Shown here: positions 23,984 through 34,565 of the stretch, piece by piece | Layout: each line of letters opens with the position of its first letter | Numbering within the stretch: the first letter of the stretch is position 1 | Made by a program: the position numbers and the translations under genes | From: Strongylocentrotus droebachiensis | Taxonomy: Eukaryota; Echinodermata; Echinoidea; Camarodonta; Strongylocentrotidae | Reading direction: 5' to 3' | Assembly (NCBI GenBank): GCA_035222895.1 | Contig: JAVYIG010000319.1 | Span: forward strand, 62,001 to 126,000 | DNA: 64,000 nt | Notes under the pieces: model-generated | Told to the model about the DNA's origin: nothing | Databases searched by the model: none | Seen by the model: only the letters and a program-made list of their open reading frames with translations

Positions 23984-24935
23984 TGACTTTGTGATCTGAA
24001 ATTCTACTCACGTGATTGGGGATACTTGATTACCCTATAGTCAAAGTTTCATGGACTAAGAACTTATACCTTAAAAATTATATCAAAAATTAAAAAAACT
24101 TATATGTTGACGCCGCCGCCGCCGCCGCCGCCGCCGTCACCGGAAAAGCGGCACCTATGTCTCGCTTTTTGCTACGCACAGGCGAGACAAAAACGGAAGC
24201 TCGCACTAAATTGTGCAGCCGTCAGCAGTGGCTATACTGCGCCGGTAGTACAGGTTTGCACGCTGACGCCCAATATCTGCTGGAGCTGGAGACGATCACG
24301 CAAAGACTGAAATATGCAGAAGTTTTTCATGGTGAAAAGTGTGAATCCTCTGAAATCTGGTGATTCTAAAAGACCAGCAAATTATGTACCTCGACCAGTA
24401 AATCAATATCGAGAAGAAGAACAAGACCAAAGATGTTGCAGGGGCGGATCTAGGCGGTTTAGGGGGTTTAACCCTCCTACCCCCACCCCCCCCCCCCCCC
24501 CCCCCCTCCCCCTTGGGCTGCCAAGTGAAAATGTGATGTTCATAGAAAAATGCCATCATGTGTCCAGACCTACACGGTATAGATGTCAGTAGATGCCAGG
24601 AAAGCATCACTTACGGGGGTTCAAAATAGTTCGCGGCTGGTGGACGATGCTCCGCATGTTAGTAGATGTCAGGAAAACATCACTGTCTTACGGGGGTTCA
24701 AAATAGCAACAACAAAAATCGCCTCGCCGCTACGCGGCTCGTGGACGATAAATGATAATGATAAAAACAAGGAATTTAGGAGTTTCATTGGTACCAATTC
24801 AATGGAAATTTGTATTAAAATAAGAGCCCCCGTCAGCATTAAAAGAGCCCCCGTGAGAAGGCTCACGGGGGCTCTTTTTTTTGGGGGGGGGGGGGGAAGA
24901 GCCCCCCTGGGCAAAATATTAATTTGAGCCCTGGA

Positions 24936-26254
24936 TATGACGCAGCCAAAACTGCAGCGTTTTTTTATGATGAATAAAATTTTGTACCGCATAGAGCTCA
25001 GTGAATATGTGCAAGTATTTTGTTGCATGCAGTTTCCATTCATCAACACGTCAGCTTTTTGCGGTGGTTTACTGCGCCATATCTTAAAAAGAATTTAGTG
25101 TAAATTAAACCGAGTCTAGAGATCACAGACTATAATGCAACACTTCTGACCCCCCTTCCTCTTTCTCTCTCTCTCTCATCCTGCCTCCCCCTCCCCTCCT
25201 CTCTTCATCTCTCAACTCTGTCCAAAAAGTTGGTAGTAGTTATCATACTCCAGACATGGTTCAATTTCCTTTCAGCAAATCAGAGAGAAAATTCTTCGGC
25301 CTTGAAATTAGGGTAGAACCACTTCTATGTAAAAACACTGTGCCTCCGTATATTTTTCTCCCTGCCTCCCTCCCTCCCTGGCTCGATACAATGCCATCGA
25401 GTCAACATGGATGCATCGTTTGCATTTTTCATGCAATTTCTATGATTGGTCACGGCTTGCGGCACCTCGAGGACTGGTTAAACATCAATGCCAATGAAAA
25501 ATCGACATTTTCTATGTGCCCCATCTCGTATAACACTGCCAAGTAACATCAGCATGTAGATTAATTGACTTTCTTTCCCTCTTGATAATGATATTAGCTA
25601 TTCATGAAGCCATTTAACCTTTCCAATACCAAAAGCAGAAATCTTGTGTACAGTCAGTGGATACTTTAATCCTTCTGGTGCCATCAAATTTACAATTGTA
25701 AAATTACATGTATCAATTCCAATTGTTATGTTTTGATTACAATCCCATGTTTTTTGTCTTTTGTTCATTTTGATATAAATCAATCAATCTTCAGGATGTA
25801 CATGTATAATTGCTGAAAGACCAATATTTCATTGTGTACAGGTAGAACCACAGTGTTAGTAGAAAAATTGGTTGATATGGGGCTGGCAAATACATTTACT
25901 ACCTTGAGAAGACTTTAAGAAATACCTACATTTTTATTGAGGTTACCTACATTTTTATTGAGGTATGTCAAATAAGAATGGTTTTTCTCTGACAGCAAAC
26001 TATTGTGCTTTTTGCACTCCAGATGTATCTGTATGTGTCACAATATCTTGCTACCTTCCTGACATTGTGGTCACTTTAAGGTATAGACCATTTTTGGAAA
26101 CGCCCCCTCTCAAAAAATGAAATGGAAGCTCTTATTACCAATCATGTGAAAGAATATGTTTTGAATAATACGGGATGATACAAATTTTGACGGGAAACCG
26201 CCTACTAATTGATATATTTGGTAAATTATAATATCGATCCGGCCAGGATAGATA
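24936..26254. other. ERG intron; CT-rich tract and a modestly GC-rich patch
   Basis: A CT tract lies at 25158-25205. A patch at 25370-25550 contains ATGATTGGTCACGG (a CCAAT-type box) but no recognised exon. A 96-codon frame at 25256-25546 has no domain. Confidence 0.45.
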
Positions 26255-26425
26255 TCCCATATTCATCTTTCTGTGTACAGTGCTTGTAACTTGACTGGGC
26301 CAAATTTCTTATCATTTTGATGATACCAGAACCTTGAAGTACACACCAATATTTATATGCTATATGATCAACCTTTTTTGATCGATTCCACAACGTTTCT
26401 TTCACAATGCAACCTTAACTCTTTC
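26255..26425 (+). repeat. Interspersed repeat, member of an inverted pair
   Basis: This segment matches the reverse complement of 34205-34372. Shared blocks include TCTTTCTGTGTACAGTG, TTCTTATCATTTTGATGAT, CCAGAACCTTG, ATATGATCAACCTTTT-like and TTTCTTTCACAATGCAA. The copies lie 8 kb apart in opposite orientation within ERG introns. Confidence 0.75.
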
Positions 26426-27913
26426 ATTAAGTTTGAAAGAAACCCATCATCATGATTTTAACCTGATCTTACCAAGGTCACTTAGGTACGAGTTGCGCAT
26501 CTTTCTCGTCGAGATGCTCTCCGTGGTCTCTAGGGACGACGCCCGTCGTATGCTGACTCCACTCCGAGCCGTCTGATTGGACCACGTCTTGGCCAGTGGG
26601 GTGTGTCTGGGGAAGGTGTTGTGCACGGATAGGCTCGTCTCGTGTTCGTTTGCGTCACGTAATGAGCATTCTCTTCTGAAAGGGTAGAAAGTATCACGAT
26701 TTTTAACATTGTATTTAACATAATAAAAGAATTACATGTGCATACCTGCCAACATTTGAAAATAAGAAATACACCTGTAGGAATTTCTAGCACGTTGTGC
26801 CTCCGAAAATAAGAAATCTGTACCCGTAACAGGCGTTTGCACATGCAGCGGCAGTGTAACTGGCAATATGCGGAAAATTTGTACCAAAAAAAATAGAATA
26901 CAAATTCGCTGCTCGATCATGCAGCCATTCATCGCACAAAATATGTGAACTCTCAAATCCCGGCACATGATAAAACATGCTTACCTGTAATTTGGCTTTT
27001 AAAAAAATAATTAAAAATTGAAAAATCTGAATATTGGATAATTTTGCAAAGCCATCGTGTTGCTCAAAGCAATCTTTCCCTCCTTAATACCGGTAGGTGG
27101 CTATTATTTTGTGCAAACATGCATATGTAGCAAACAAGCAACCATGCAAGGAGGTGAAGAAAGCAACTAAAGAGTTAAGCATTGATATCCAACAATATTT
27201 TTTCTTTTCTTTCTGTCATTTGATGAATGGCACCCGTGTCATACATGAAGGAAATTATTCTAGCAGCAAATTCTAAACACCTTAGGTGAGTATCCCCCCT
27301 GTCCCCCTCCCGATACAGGCAGAGTTTCCAAAATAGAAACCCAATTTTAACAAGATTGATCTGTCTGTGATAGTTACAGCATGATCGTGTTTCTGATGTG
27401 TGGAGAAGTGTCAGCCTTTAGCACCATCATAAGATGAATGTCGTTTAAATTATTCATGGTTTCTTCGAACCCTTCATTATAAGCTCAAAGTACAGAGAGC
27501 AATCTCCTATTACAATTCTTATTTACTGTTTTAAATATCACATAAATGTTTAATATATAATATAAATGTTTAATCCATCAAATATCCAATTACTTCCTCA
27601 ATCCACTCGGATACCTTGCTGCAACTCCATCATGTATTTCAAGGAGATTAAAAAAATATATACAGTGATCCGAAATATGTTTAGGTTACAATTGCTCTGG
27701 CTTTATATCGTGAAAGTATAGGGTTAGGGTTTGGGTTGCAATTGGGGTTTAGGATAGGTTTAGGGTAAGGGTTCTAGGTATAGTTTTGTGTCCAGGATTG
27801 AAGTATCAAATTAGTTAATTGTAGGATCTACCACAGATCATTTGTCAATCAAAGTAGCATATTATCTACAGCTCGCAAGAAGGCCATGACTACCATCGAC
27901 AACACATAGCTGT
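26426..27913. other. ERG intron; CpG-richer patch, possible MITE fragment, telomere-like motifs
   Basis: 26490-26670 is CpG-rich without a recognised exon. CATACCTGCCAACATTTG near 26740 resembles a DNA-transposon end, but no partner end was found. 27715-27780 holds degenerate TTAGGG-like runs. Confidence 0.4.
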
Positions 27914-28477
27914 TACAGCTTTTTTGCAGGGAGCCAATACATAATACCACCAATATATATATATACAGTCAAACCTGTCTATAGCAACTGTCCAAGGGAA
28001 ACACAGAAAGTGGTCTTTGTATACAGGTGGTCTTTTTGACAGATTCCTTATGTACATGTGTTAATGAGAAACCATTTTCAAGGGAAACAAAAAATGTGGT
28101 CTTTGTAGATAGGTGGTCACTAAAGTAGGTTTAACTGAATATATATTGCTGCTTGTAAGTGTCGGCTTGCATGGTGATGTAGATATACAGTAGGCTTGCG
28201 GGTGCACCATATGAGAGAGAGGGAGGATTGAGGAGTCCTGAAAAGGACTCTCTGTAATCTTTCTTGAGGGTTTGTAGTCCTGAAAAGGACTGTTTGGTAT
28301 AGTCTTGAAAAAGACTGTTGGTTATCTTTCTTAGCTTATAGTTCTAAGGAGAACTATAGCGCTTGGAGAGGATGAGTGGCGGGAGTGGCTCGACGTTTCG
28401 AACAGGTTGACTATCCGTCGTCAGGAGTCTATATATATTGTGGTATGACATTTTGGCTCCCTGCAAAAAAAGCTGTA
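27914..28477. mobile_element. TIR-bounded composite element (~560 bp)
   Basis: Inverted ends: TACAGCTTTTTTGCAGGGAG at 27914 pairs with CTCCCTGCAAAAAAAGCTGT at 28457-28476. The pairing continues inward through GGAGCCAA, ATACCAC and a TATATATA run on each side. The interior carries the AAACCTGTCTATAG / GGTCTTTGTATACAGG repeat (27966-28135), the hairpin array at 28234-28355, and a CTCGACGTTTCGAACAGG phrase at 28389 that recalls the end of Penelope-like elements. No protein is encoded. Confidence 0.55.
28234..28355 (-). other. Array of four histone-3'-end-like stem-loops with two CAAGAAAGA-type motifs
   Basis: Read on the minus strand (the ERG transcript strand) the order is: a hairpin AGTTCTCCTTAGAACT; 6 nt; TAAGAAAGA; 8 nt; hairpin AGTCTTTTTCAAGACT; 9 nt; hairpin AGTCCTTTTCAGGACT; 9 nt; CAAGAAAGA; 8 nt; hairpin AGTCCTTTTCAGGACT. 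Three of the four have a six-base stem and a TTTC loop, the geometry of the metazoan histone mRNA 3' stem-loop. CAAGAAAGA is the classical sea urchin histone downstream element contacted by U7 RNA. The stems differ by paired substitutions. The usual GG..CC stem base is replaced by A..T, so binding by SLBP is not assured. Confidence 0.55.
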
Positions 28478-28499
28478 TACAGTCTTTATTGTCAGTTTG

Positions 28500-28560
28500 T
28501 AGCCAAAAGGGCGTTAACTCTGTGTCAAAGCATATAAAAGTTAAGTCCCTTCTAGCTCCA
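28500..28560. repeat. ~60-bp imperfect palindrome (GAGCCAGAAGGG family)
   Basis: Left arm TAGCCAAAAGGGCGTTAACT, right arm AAGTTAAGTCCCTTCTAGCT. The arms are about 20 bases around a ~20-base loop. It begins only 16 bases downstream of the preferred donor of the ERG linker exon. Confidence 0.65.
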
Positions 28561-28576
28561 GAGAGATGGTATGTAC

Positions 28577-28910
28577 CTCAGATGAAGAGAATCTGTGCTA
28601 TGCAGATCCCCACCGGCCCCAGAAAACGAATCCGAATGCACCGACTTCGTTGACTGGGTCGACGACGTCGGCAGGTCGTTGCTGGAGGGGACCTCCTTTA
28701 GACTCAGCAGAGGCATGGAACTCTCTGGTTCCGTGGTCGCCGTCGACGATGACCCCGCTCCCTGGCTGCTGACCCCGTTGAGGGCGCCCTCCTGACTGTC
28801 CTTCGACTTGCTCCTTTCTCCATCTCCCTCTGGCGGGGCTGACTGCTGGTTGTGGTTGTCCCGCTGGCGGTAGATCTGTGGAAGCTTGAGCCGGAAAGTC
28901 CGATGGTTGT
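28577..28910 (-). CDS. ERG (Kv11/KCNH) potassium channel, linker exon after the PAS domain
   Basis: This exon continues the cytoplasmic N-terminus of the channel. The acceptor is a good CT-rich tract ending TTTCAG (28911-28912). The exon opens with NHRTFRLKLPQIYRQRDN, matching the KTFRLKLP block that follows the PAS domain in ERG channels. The rest is a Ser/Thr/Glu-rich low-complexity linker (SSQGAGSSSTATTEPESS, then STQSTKSVHSDSFSGAGGD), as expected for this poorly conserved region. The first codon is completed by the A left by the PAS exon (phase 1). The 3' end is uncertain: CTGAG/GTACAT after 28577 is the better donor by sequence but leaves phase 2. CCG/GTGGGG after 28614 is weaker but leaves phase 1, which matches human and the next exon. 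Confidence 0.75.
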
Positions 28911-28988
28911 CTGAAAGAGAGAGAGGCAACCGAACAAAAGAAGACGAGAGGTGTTATAATCGATCCCAGCACGGCTGTCAGCTAAGAC

Positions 28989-29149
28989 CAGGGCCCCGTC
29001 TTACAAAGACTTGATAACAATTGCACCTTATTTGCAATTGATATCAATTGCAACTATGTACATAAGAGATAGGAGACTGCAAACTTGCAATTAATTGTAG
29101 GACTTGCGAAGTTGCGATTGATCGCAACTCTTTGTAAGACAGGGCCCTG
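28989..29149. mobile_element. MITE with CAGGGCCC...TTACAAAGA inverted ends
   Basis: The 21-base termini CAGGGCCCCGTCTTACAAAG(A) and (T)CTTTGTAAGACAGGGCCCTG differ at one position. The 161-bp interior has further TTGCAATTGAT / ATCGCAACT inverted segments. It has no coding capacity. It lies 79 bp upstream of the ERG linker exon acceptor. Confidence 0.75.
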
Positions 29150-30110
29150 ACCTCTATTAGAATGATACCAACTTGTTTTACAGGGCTCCATACTCACTTT
29201 TTCATAGGGGTCCAGATTACGATAACACTGAGCTTTTGGACACCCATGTGTCCAAGGCCTGCCCATTACCAATGCTTAAAATTATTTTTGACACAAGCCC
29301 TGCAAACGTTGCTTCACAGTCTATTCATATCACTAAAGAAAATTCAAAATTTAACCCCGCACGCAAATAGGCATAACCCTAAACACAACATAAATCCCAT
29401 GCGCAAACCAAGTCCTTACCAATTACCAATGCCTGAAATGAAGGGAAAGATCTCACATCTCTCTTCATCTAAAGACTTACCTGTTTATGAAATTCTCAGC
29501 AGAACATTAAAAAATTACCTGGTTTAAACCTGCTTAGTCAAGGAAAATGCTCTGCGTAATATTTCAGATTTTATTGCGAATTTCTCTTCAACTCCTTAAA
29601 TCCATACTTGAACTTATCCAAAAATGAGTTTACTTACTTTGTTTTAGGCATGACTAAATTTATATGGATCTAGGTAGACTACATTTTGTTATAATATGCA
29701 AGGTACTAAAAAAGAAAACTACGTGTTGAGGAACTACTACTATTGTTTCTACTACTACTACTGCTACTATTACTACTACTACTATACTACTGCTTATATA
29801 ATTCAACTTAAAACAATATATATATATATATATATATCACAGCGATGATATAAAGTCATATAAATACAATAAAATATATTTGATATCCAACCACATTGCT
29901 AAGATTTCTACAGTAACTGAAACCACCACAATCACTAAAAAAAATATCAGAAAAATATATATCAGAAAAAAATCAGAGTAATTTTACTTTTGTTGCCCAC
30001 TTTTATTTCCCCTTGTGCTAAACTTTCTTGTGAGTTTTTAGTCTAACTGTTTTTAAAAAAACTATCAATCAAACTGTATCTCTCTTATTAAATTCGAAAT
30101 ACATGTACTG
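29150..30110. other. ERG intron, no exon recognised
   Basis: Overlapping small plus-strand frames (29162-29527) carry no domain. TAC/TACT triplet repeats lie near 29730-29790 and an (AT)n tract at 29817-29837. Confidence 0.5.
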
Positions 30111-30463
30111 CAGAGATGCCAACCTCTTGACACAAAAAACAGACTGAGTATCCTAAAATATCAGGTTTGCATGGAGAGAAAAATAAGATTTTCACGAAAA
30201 CTCGACACTACCACTGGCCCGTCGGCCCTGGGCCAGTAAAATTTCAGAAAAATGTTTTACTGGTAAGTACGGTCAAGTAAAATGTTTGCTCTTTCATTAA
30301 TTTTTTTTATTTTTAATAGTTTGTTGTTGTTGTTGAAAAATTGTATTTTAAGAGGTGATATTGTATTATCGTATTTCACTTCTATTATCGTACTAAATAA
30401 GATTTAATCGTACTGCACATAAATATTTTTTTTTTTAAATAATCGTACTGGTTGGCATCTCTG
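30111..30463. mobile_element. MITE with CAGAGATGCCAACC inverted ends
   Basis: Perfect 14-base termini CAGAGATGCCAACC (30111-30124) and GGTTGGCATCTCTG (30450-30463) bound 353 bp of AT-rich sequence. CAG-starting ends are common in hAT and related superfamilies, but I see no clear 8-bp target duplication. Confidence 0.7.
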
Positions 30464-31060
30464 TGAACTGGCCTTCTCCATGATAGAAACGATTTGACAA
30501 ATCGTCATTGTCGACCAATCATTTTCCCTCAAATATTTTAGTCATATCTTAAACTAATAGGTCCTTATCACCTACTTAGTACTTGAAAGGCATAAGCCCT
30601 ATGTAAATCTTTTTCATCTATATCTATCGAAGAAAATTTAAAAATGTAAATTTGAATGATATTAAATGCTTCAGTACATTAATAACATCACTGGTATTGA
30701 CATTTTCTGAACTATAATAATGAAGCTAATTGCGATTATCTCATAATAAATATTTAAAAAATAAAGAAATAAAATAAAAAGATAGCTTTTATTTCTAACG
30801 AGAAATCTGAGGGATAAATACATAATGTGCTTGGTTATACTGTATGGCACTATAAAGCTATAAATGCTGATAAATAGGAAGCAAAAAGGGGGAATTATCA
30901 TATACATGTATATATATAATACTAACTGTAGTTAAAATACATATACACAATATGCGCAGATAAAAAATATGCATAACGCTGCAGTGCAAGCATATATACA
31001 CTGTGTAGCTAAGATAAATATATTGATGCTTTTTAGTAACATTTCACTAGGTTTATTCCT
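30464..31060. other. ERG intron, AT-rich, no feature
   Basis: No exon or repeat beyond simple AT-richness. Confidence 0.5.
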
Positions 31061-31340
31061 GGGGATTGTTTCACAAAGTCTATGATCGACTCAAGTTGGT
31101 CTTAAATATGGCAGGCAATTCCTGCCACTGTTTGCTCTCACCATTATGATCTTTAGATCATATTTTTTCCTTCAATAATTAATTATCTAAAAAATACAAA
31201 TTCTTTAGATTTGGGACCATGATTTGTACCTCTCTTGAGAGACCAATGCCAGTAAATGGTGAGAGCAAACAGTGACATGAAGGGCCAGCCATATTTAAGT
31301 CCAACTTAAAGTTGATCTTAGTCTTTATAAAACACTCCCC
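31061..31340. mobile_element. Foldback MITE with ~80-bp inverted arms
   Basis: The left arm (GGGGATTGTTTCACAAAG, TTAAATATGGC, CACTGTTTGCTCTCACCA) is mirrored by the right arm (TGGTGAGAGCAAACAGTG, GCCATATTTAA, CTTTATAAAACACTCCCC). Unpaired centre is about 110 bp. A second member, mostly the right arm, lies at 56460-56596, and a short related right end near 58790-58840. Confidence 0.75.
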
Positions 31341-32822
31341 TGTAATGATAGAAAATGAAATTTGACAGACTTGAATAAAAGTTGCACTAAATGTTCAAGA
31401 CAAGAAATGCCCCAAAAAATCGTCAAAAATTATGGTAAAAAATAAAAATTAGTCAAGAAAGCTAAGAAAATCCTGACAAGTTGCAGAATACTTTAATAGT
31501 CACACAAGAACAAATATGATTGGAATTCTTAAAGATTGGTATCAAGTTTCCATTGATCAGTTTTTTCTAAATAATTTGTTGGTCAAGGAAATTCATCTTC
31601 CTCAAATAATACTGTATATTTTCAGTCAGTTTCTGTCAAAATTCATTTCCATTACCAGGACTCGACATTTTAACTCACTGCTACACAGAATAACTAAATG
31701 ATGTACATTATATATAATTTCACCAGCATTAAATGGGAATTTTCTTTCAGTTTGCGGGAGGACCAAAAGTCTTTATAGATTGCTTGCATGTGGGTGACTT
31801 TGGGGGCATAACTGGGGTTTTGTATATATTAAAATATATGAAAAATTGCAGCTTTGTATATCAAATTAGCAGATACTACGCAGAAAGCAGTGAGGAGTAA
31901 TTTTATATAAATATTTTTTGTGCTAGTACACATAATTATACAAAAGCTCGTCAAGATTACACATTTATATATTTTTAAAGCTTTGCTCACATGTATTGCA
32001 CAACTGTTACATATACATTTAGGATTTCAACTGGTTTGAAATATTCCCAATCAACGATGATATCTAAATATAGTTGATAAGTACATTATATGCTGACACC
32101 TCCAACATCCATCTAAAAAAAGTAAGCTTTATAATTGAATTTCATATTTTAAAGACCAAAGAAATAACACAGATAAAATATCAAGTAGTTAAAATAGCCG
32201 CTGCACCAAAGAACAGCCATTGATAATAATTAAGTGTCTAATAAACCAGCTGGGTAATTTACATGTACCCTTAATTTAATATCACATTTCTAGTAGGACA
32301 AAACCATATCCATGTGCATTAAATCTCAGAGAAAAATACTTGTAATAGTGGTAAAAAGAGCACAGCAAACCAGTGAAATCTGACATGATATTAAACCACA
32401 TAATAGGACAGGTTTAGAGTAAGAAAGTGTTCAAGTCAAGTTAGTTCATTCAAGGAAATACGATACATGAAATAGTTACACAACTCTGTAAATTCCAAGA
32501 GATACGTGACAAAAGTGTGAAGGAACAAAACAGCACTCCAAACAGTGTCGTAAACGTTACATTGGTGCTGTCCAAAAGTCAGTAGAGAAAAATACATCAT
32601 AGCTCTTGGGCTCATTTCAGACTTTGTAAACCATCTCAAAAAAACAACAGTGCTAGCAAAACACGAGGGTCTGTATTCTACTAGATTCATTTCAACCAGA
32701 TCCTGGATTTAGCAGTCATGTTTAACAAAAGGAAAACGAAGACCTTAAGACTAAATATTTAGTCGAATGTGGACCGATGGGGGGTATATGAATGGCGGGA
32801 GATCAACAAAGGACATCTCACT
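31341..32822. other. ERG intron, no feature recognised
   Basis: AT-rich; small frames at 31516-31701 and 32436-32690 lack any domain. Confidence 0.5.
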
Positions 32823-32962
32823 AGACCAACAGCCAGACCGACAATGCTGGTCTTGTGAACCCTCAGACAGCTCAACGTCCGTTTGTCTCTTGGACGTTCC
32901 GACAACTTATTAGAAGGTTTGCTAGACGAACATTGTCAGTCTGAATAGTGGCCTGTTGGTCT
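32823..32962. repeat. Foldback element with AGACCAACAG arms
   Basis: AGACCAACAGCCAGACCGAC...ATG (32823-32846) is mirrored by CATTGTCAGTCTG...GCCTGTTGGTCT (32931-32962), with an 8-base gap in the left arm. An inner ACGTCC/GGACGT pair lies in the loop. Confidence 0.6.
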
Positions 32963-34204
32963 CATGAGCTTTTGGTCTTGTGAGTTGTCTCCAGTGCGAT
33001 ATTGTGGGGGTGAAAATACATAGATGGAGCACAATATGCTTTTAATCTGATTTAATTTTGCCATCGAGGTACTTTGAAATGGTTTAGTGCCTAAAGTCTG
33101 AATGAACTTTTATTGTGCGATAAGAATGAAGTGACACTATACAACATAGTGCCAACATTATAACAAGAAGACATAGATAGGTAGATCATCCCAAAACTTC
33201 TAATTTCAAACCATATTCAAAGTTATAGAATTGTCTTCTTTTAATAGCCTCCCCTCTTCTATACCCCCCCCCCTCCCCCTCCCCCCCCCCCCCCCTCCCC
33301 TCCATCCAGTTCAATGGATATTTAATCATGAAATTAGCCATTCCAAATGATTGGTGTCACATACTGGGTGTTAACCTGATGACTATACTGACTTCTTTTT
33401 TCATAATGTGAAAGAGTGTGTCATTTAAGACACTTCCCATGAGTTTATGCCCTTCTGTCTGGCTCCAAACAGACCAGATACTCTGACATTTATTTCCCAC
33501 GTTTTTTTGTGGACAAAGTAATAAAAGTAATTAATCAATTATTTTTAATACGAGGACATGAAAGGATAGAAATGACATTATGTACGCATTGCTTGTTCTA
33601 ATCACTATCCTTGTGTTGATTCATGAAAGAATTTGTTTTCATTAATTCCATGCATCCACAGCAGTCTGTTAATTCATCAAATGCAATTAAAATAAGTAGA
33701 GAAATAGAAAGAAAAGAAAACTTGGAAATATTTCAAGGTGAACATTGAAAAGTGTTGATTAATTTTTTCGATTTTACAAATGCATTTTTTCTTTTATTGT
33801 GCTTCAAGAGTTGTTTTTAAAAACAAAATGACACAACCAATTTATGGCAGGTGTTGATCAAGAGCCATAGGGGTGTTAATTCTTTGTATAATTATGAATA
33901 ATAGCCTTTTGAAACAGTGCTACCTTCAGATTTTAAGGTGTTTTATGTGATGCACAATCACACTGTATGTAGAGAACTCGAAGGACATTAGCTCATTTTT
34001 AGGTTTGAAAAAAAATGATAAATCTCACAGTTCTTCAACTGTTCCCCGTCTTTGCTCACTTTCTTTTTTTTAAACAAAAATATGGAAACACAATTAAGTC
34101 ATTTACCTTGTACCCTATTTATATCAGAAAGACCAACACAAGACCAACAATAGTCACCAAACAAAACATTACTTAAAGATGAAGTTGAGTTCTGGTCATG
34201 CGAT
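32963..34204. other. ERG intron; C-rich tract and palindrome half-copies
   Basis: A C-rich run lies at 33264-33302. Half-copies of the GAGCCAGAAGGG palindrome family lie near 33440-33467 (right arm) and 33861-33881 (left arm). No exon is seen. Confidence 0.5.
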
Positions 34205-34372
34205 TGCATTGTGAAAGAAATGGTGTGGAACCGACCAGAAAAGGTTGATCATCTAGCATATAAGAATGTGTGTGTGTATTGCAAGGTTCTGGAATCATCA
34301 AAATGATAAGAAATCTGGCCAAGTCTTGGTAAAGTTACAAACACTGTACACAGAAAGATGTATATGGGACTA
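34205..34372 (-). repeat. Interspersed repeat, partner of 26255-26425 in opposite orientation
   Basis: Blocks GCATTGTGAAAGAAA, AAAAGGTTGATCAT, AAGGTTCTGGAATCATCAA, AATGATAAGAAATCTGGCC and CACTGTACACAGAAAGATG are the reverse complements of those in the 26-kb copy. Confidence 0.75.
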
Positions 34373-34539
34373 CACGAACACATGGCGTAAAAAGCCGGCC
34401 CCCCGATGTTTACGATGTTACATGCATATTTAGAATATGAAGGCATTTGAAGAGCCATGCTTTTCAGGGAACATGTCTTAACTGATGTTCTTCCACACTT
34501 GCATAATAAGAATGAGTAATGCTCACAAATTATTTTTCA

Positions 34540-34565
34540 CCTCTTCCCAGAACTCAACCTTCTCT
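34540..34565 (+). repeat. Copy 3 of the dispersed CCTCTTCCCAGAACTC motif
   Basis: Shares about 38 identical bases with the 14181 copy. Confidence 0.75.

Larger units (their letters stand above)
23742..24100 (+). repeat. Two tandem 192-bp units inside the composite element
   Basis: Both units contain ACAACATAGTCCAAG-like, TGACCTTTGACCTT, CTGAAATTCTACTCAC, CCCTATAGTC and CTAAGAACTTATA segments in the same order, offset by about 192 bp, with roughly 85 percent identity by eye. Confidence 0.8.
23014..24935. mobile_element. Composite non-autonomous DNA-transposon-like repeat (~1.9 kb)
   Basis: The ends are loosely inverted: ACGCTCAAAATACACGGGGG at the left against GAGCCCCCCTGG...AATTTGAGCCCTGG at the right read backwards. 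CCCCCGTGAGC/GCTCACGGGG hairpins sit next to both ends (about 23050-23090 and 24845-24875). The interior holds the 192-bp tandem unit, a (GCC)n tract at 24109-24135, the phrase GGCGAGACAAAAACGGAAG, and a further insert beginning GGGGCGGATCTAGG at 24443 that looks like a hAT-type end. There is no transposase. Family assignment is an inference. Confidence 0.45.

Noticed and set aside
23014-24935. A CRISPR-like or bacterial repeat array
   Set aside because: The units are 192 bp and diverged, in a eukaryotic intronic setting with transposon-type ends.
25256-25546. A 96-codon plus-strand frame as a small gene
   Set aside because: No domain, no codon or splice support, and part of it spans CCTCC simple repeats.
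27715-27785. Interstitial telomere repeats (TTAGGG-like)
   Set aside because: Runs are degenerate and interrupted (TTTAGGGTAAGGG, TTGGGTTGC). A similar degenerate CCCTAA-like patch lies near 57.6 kb. Simple sequence drift is sufficient.
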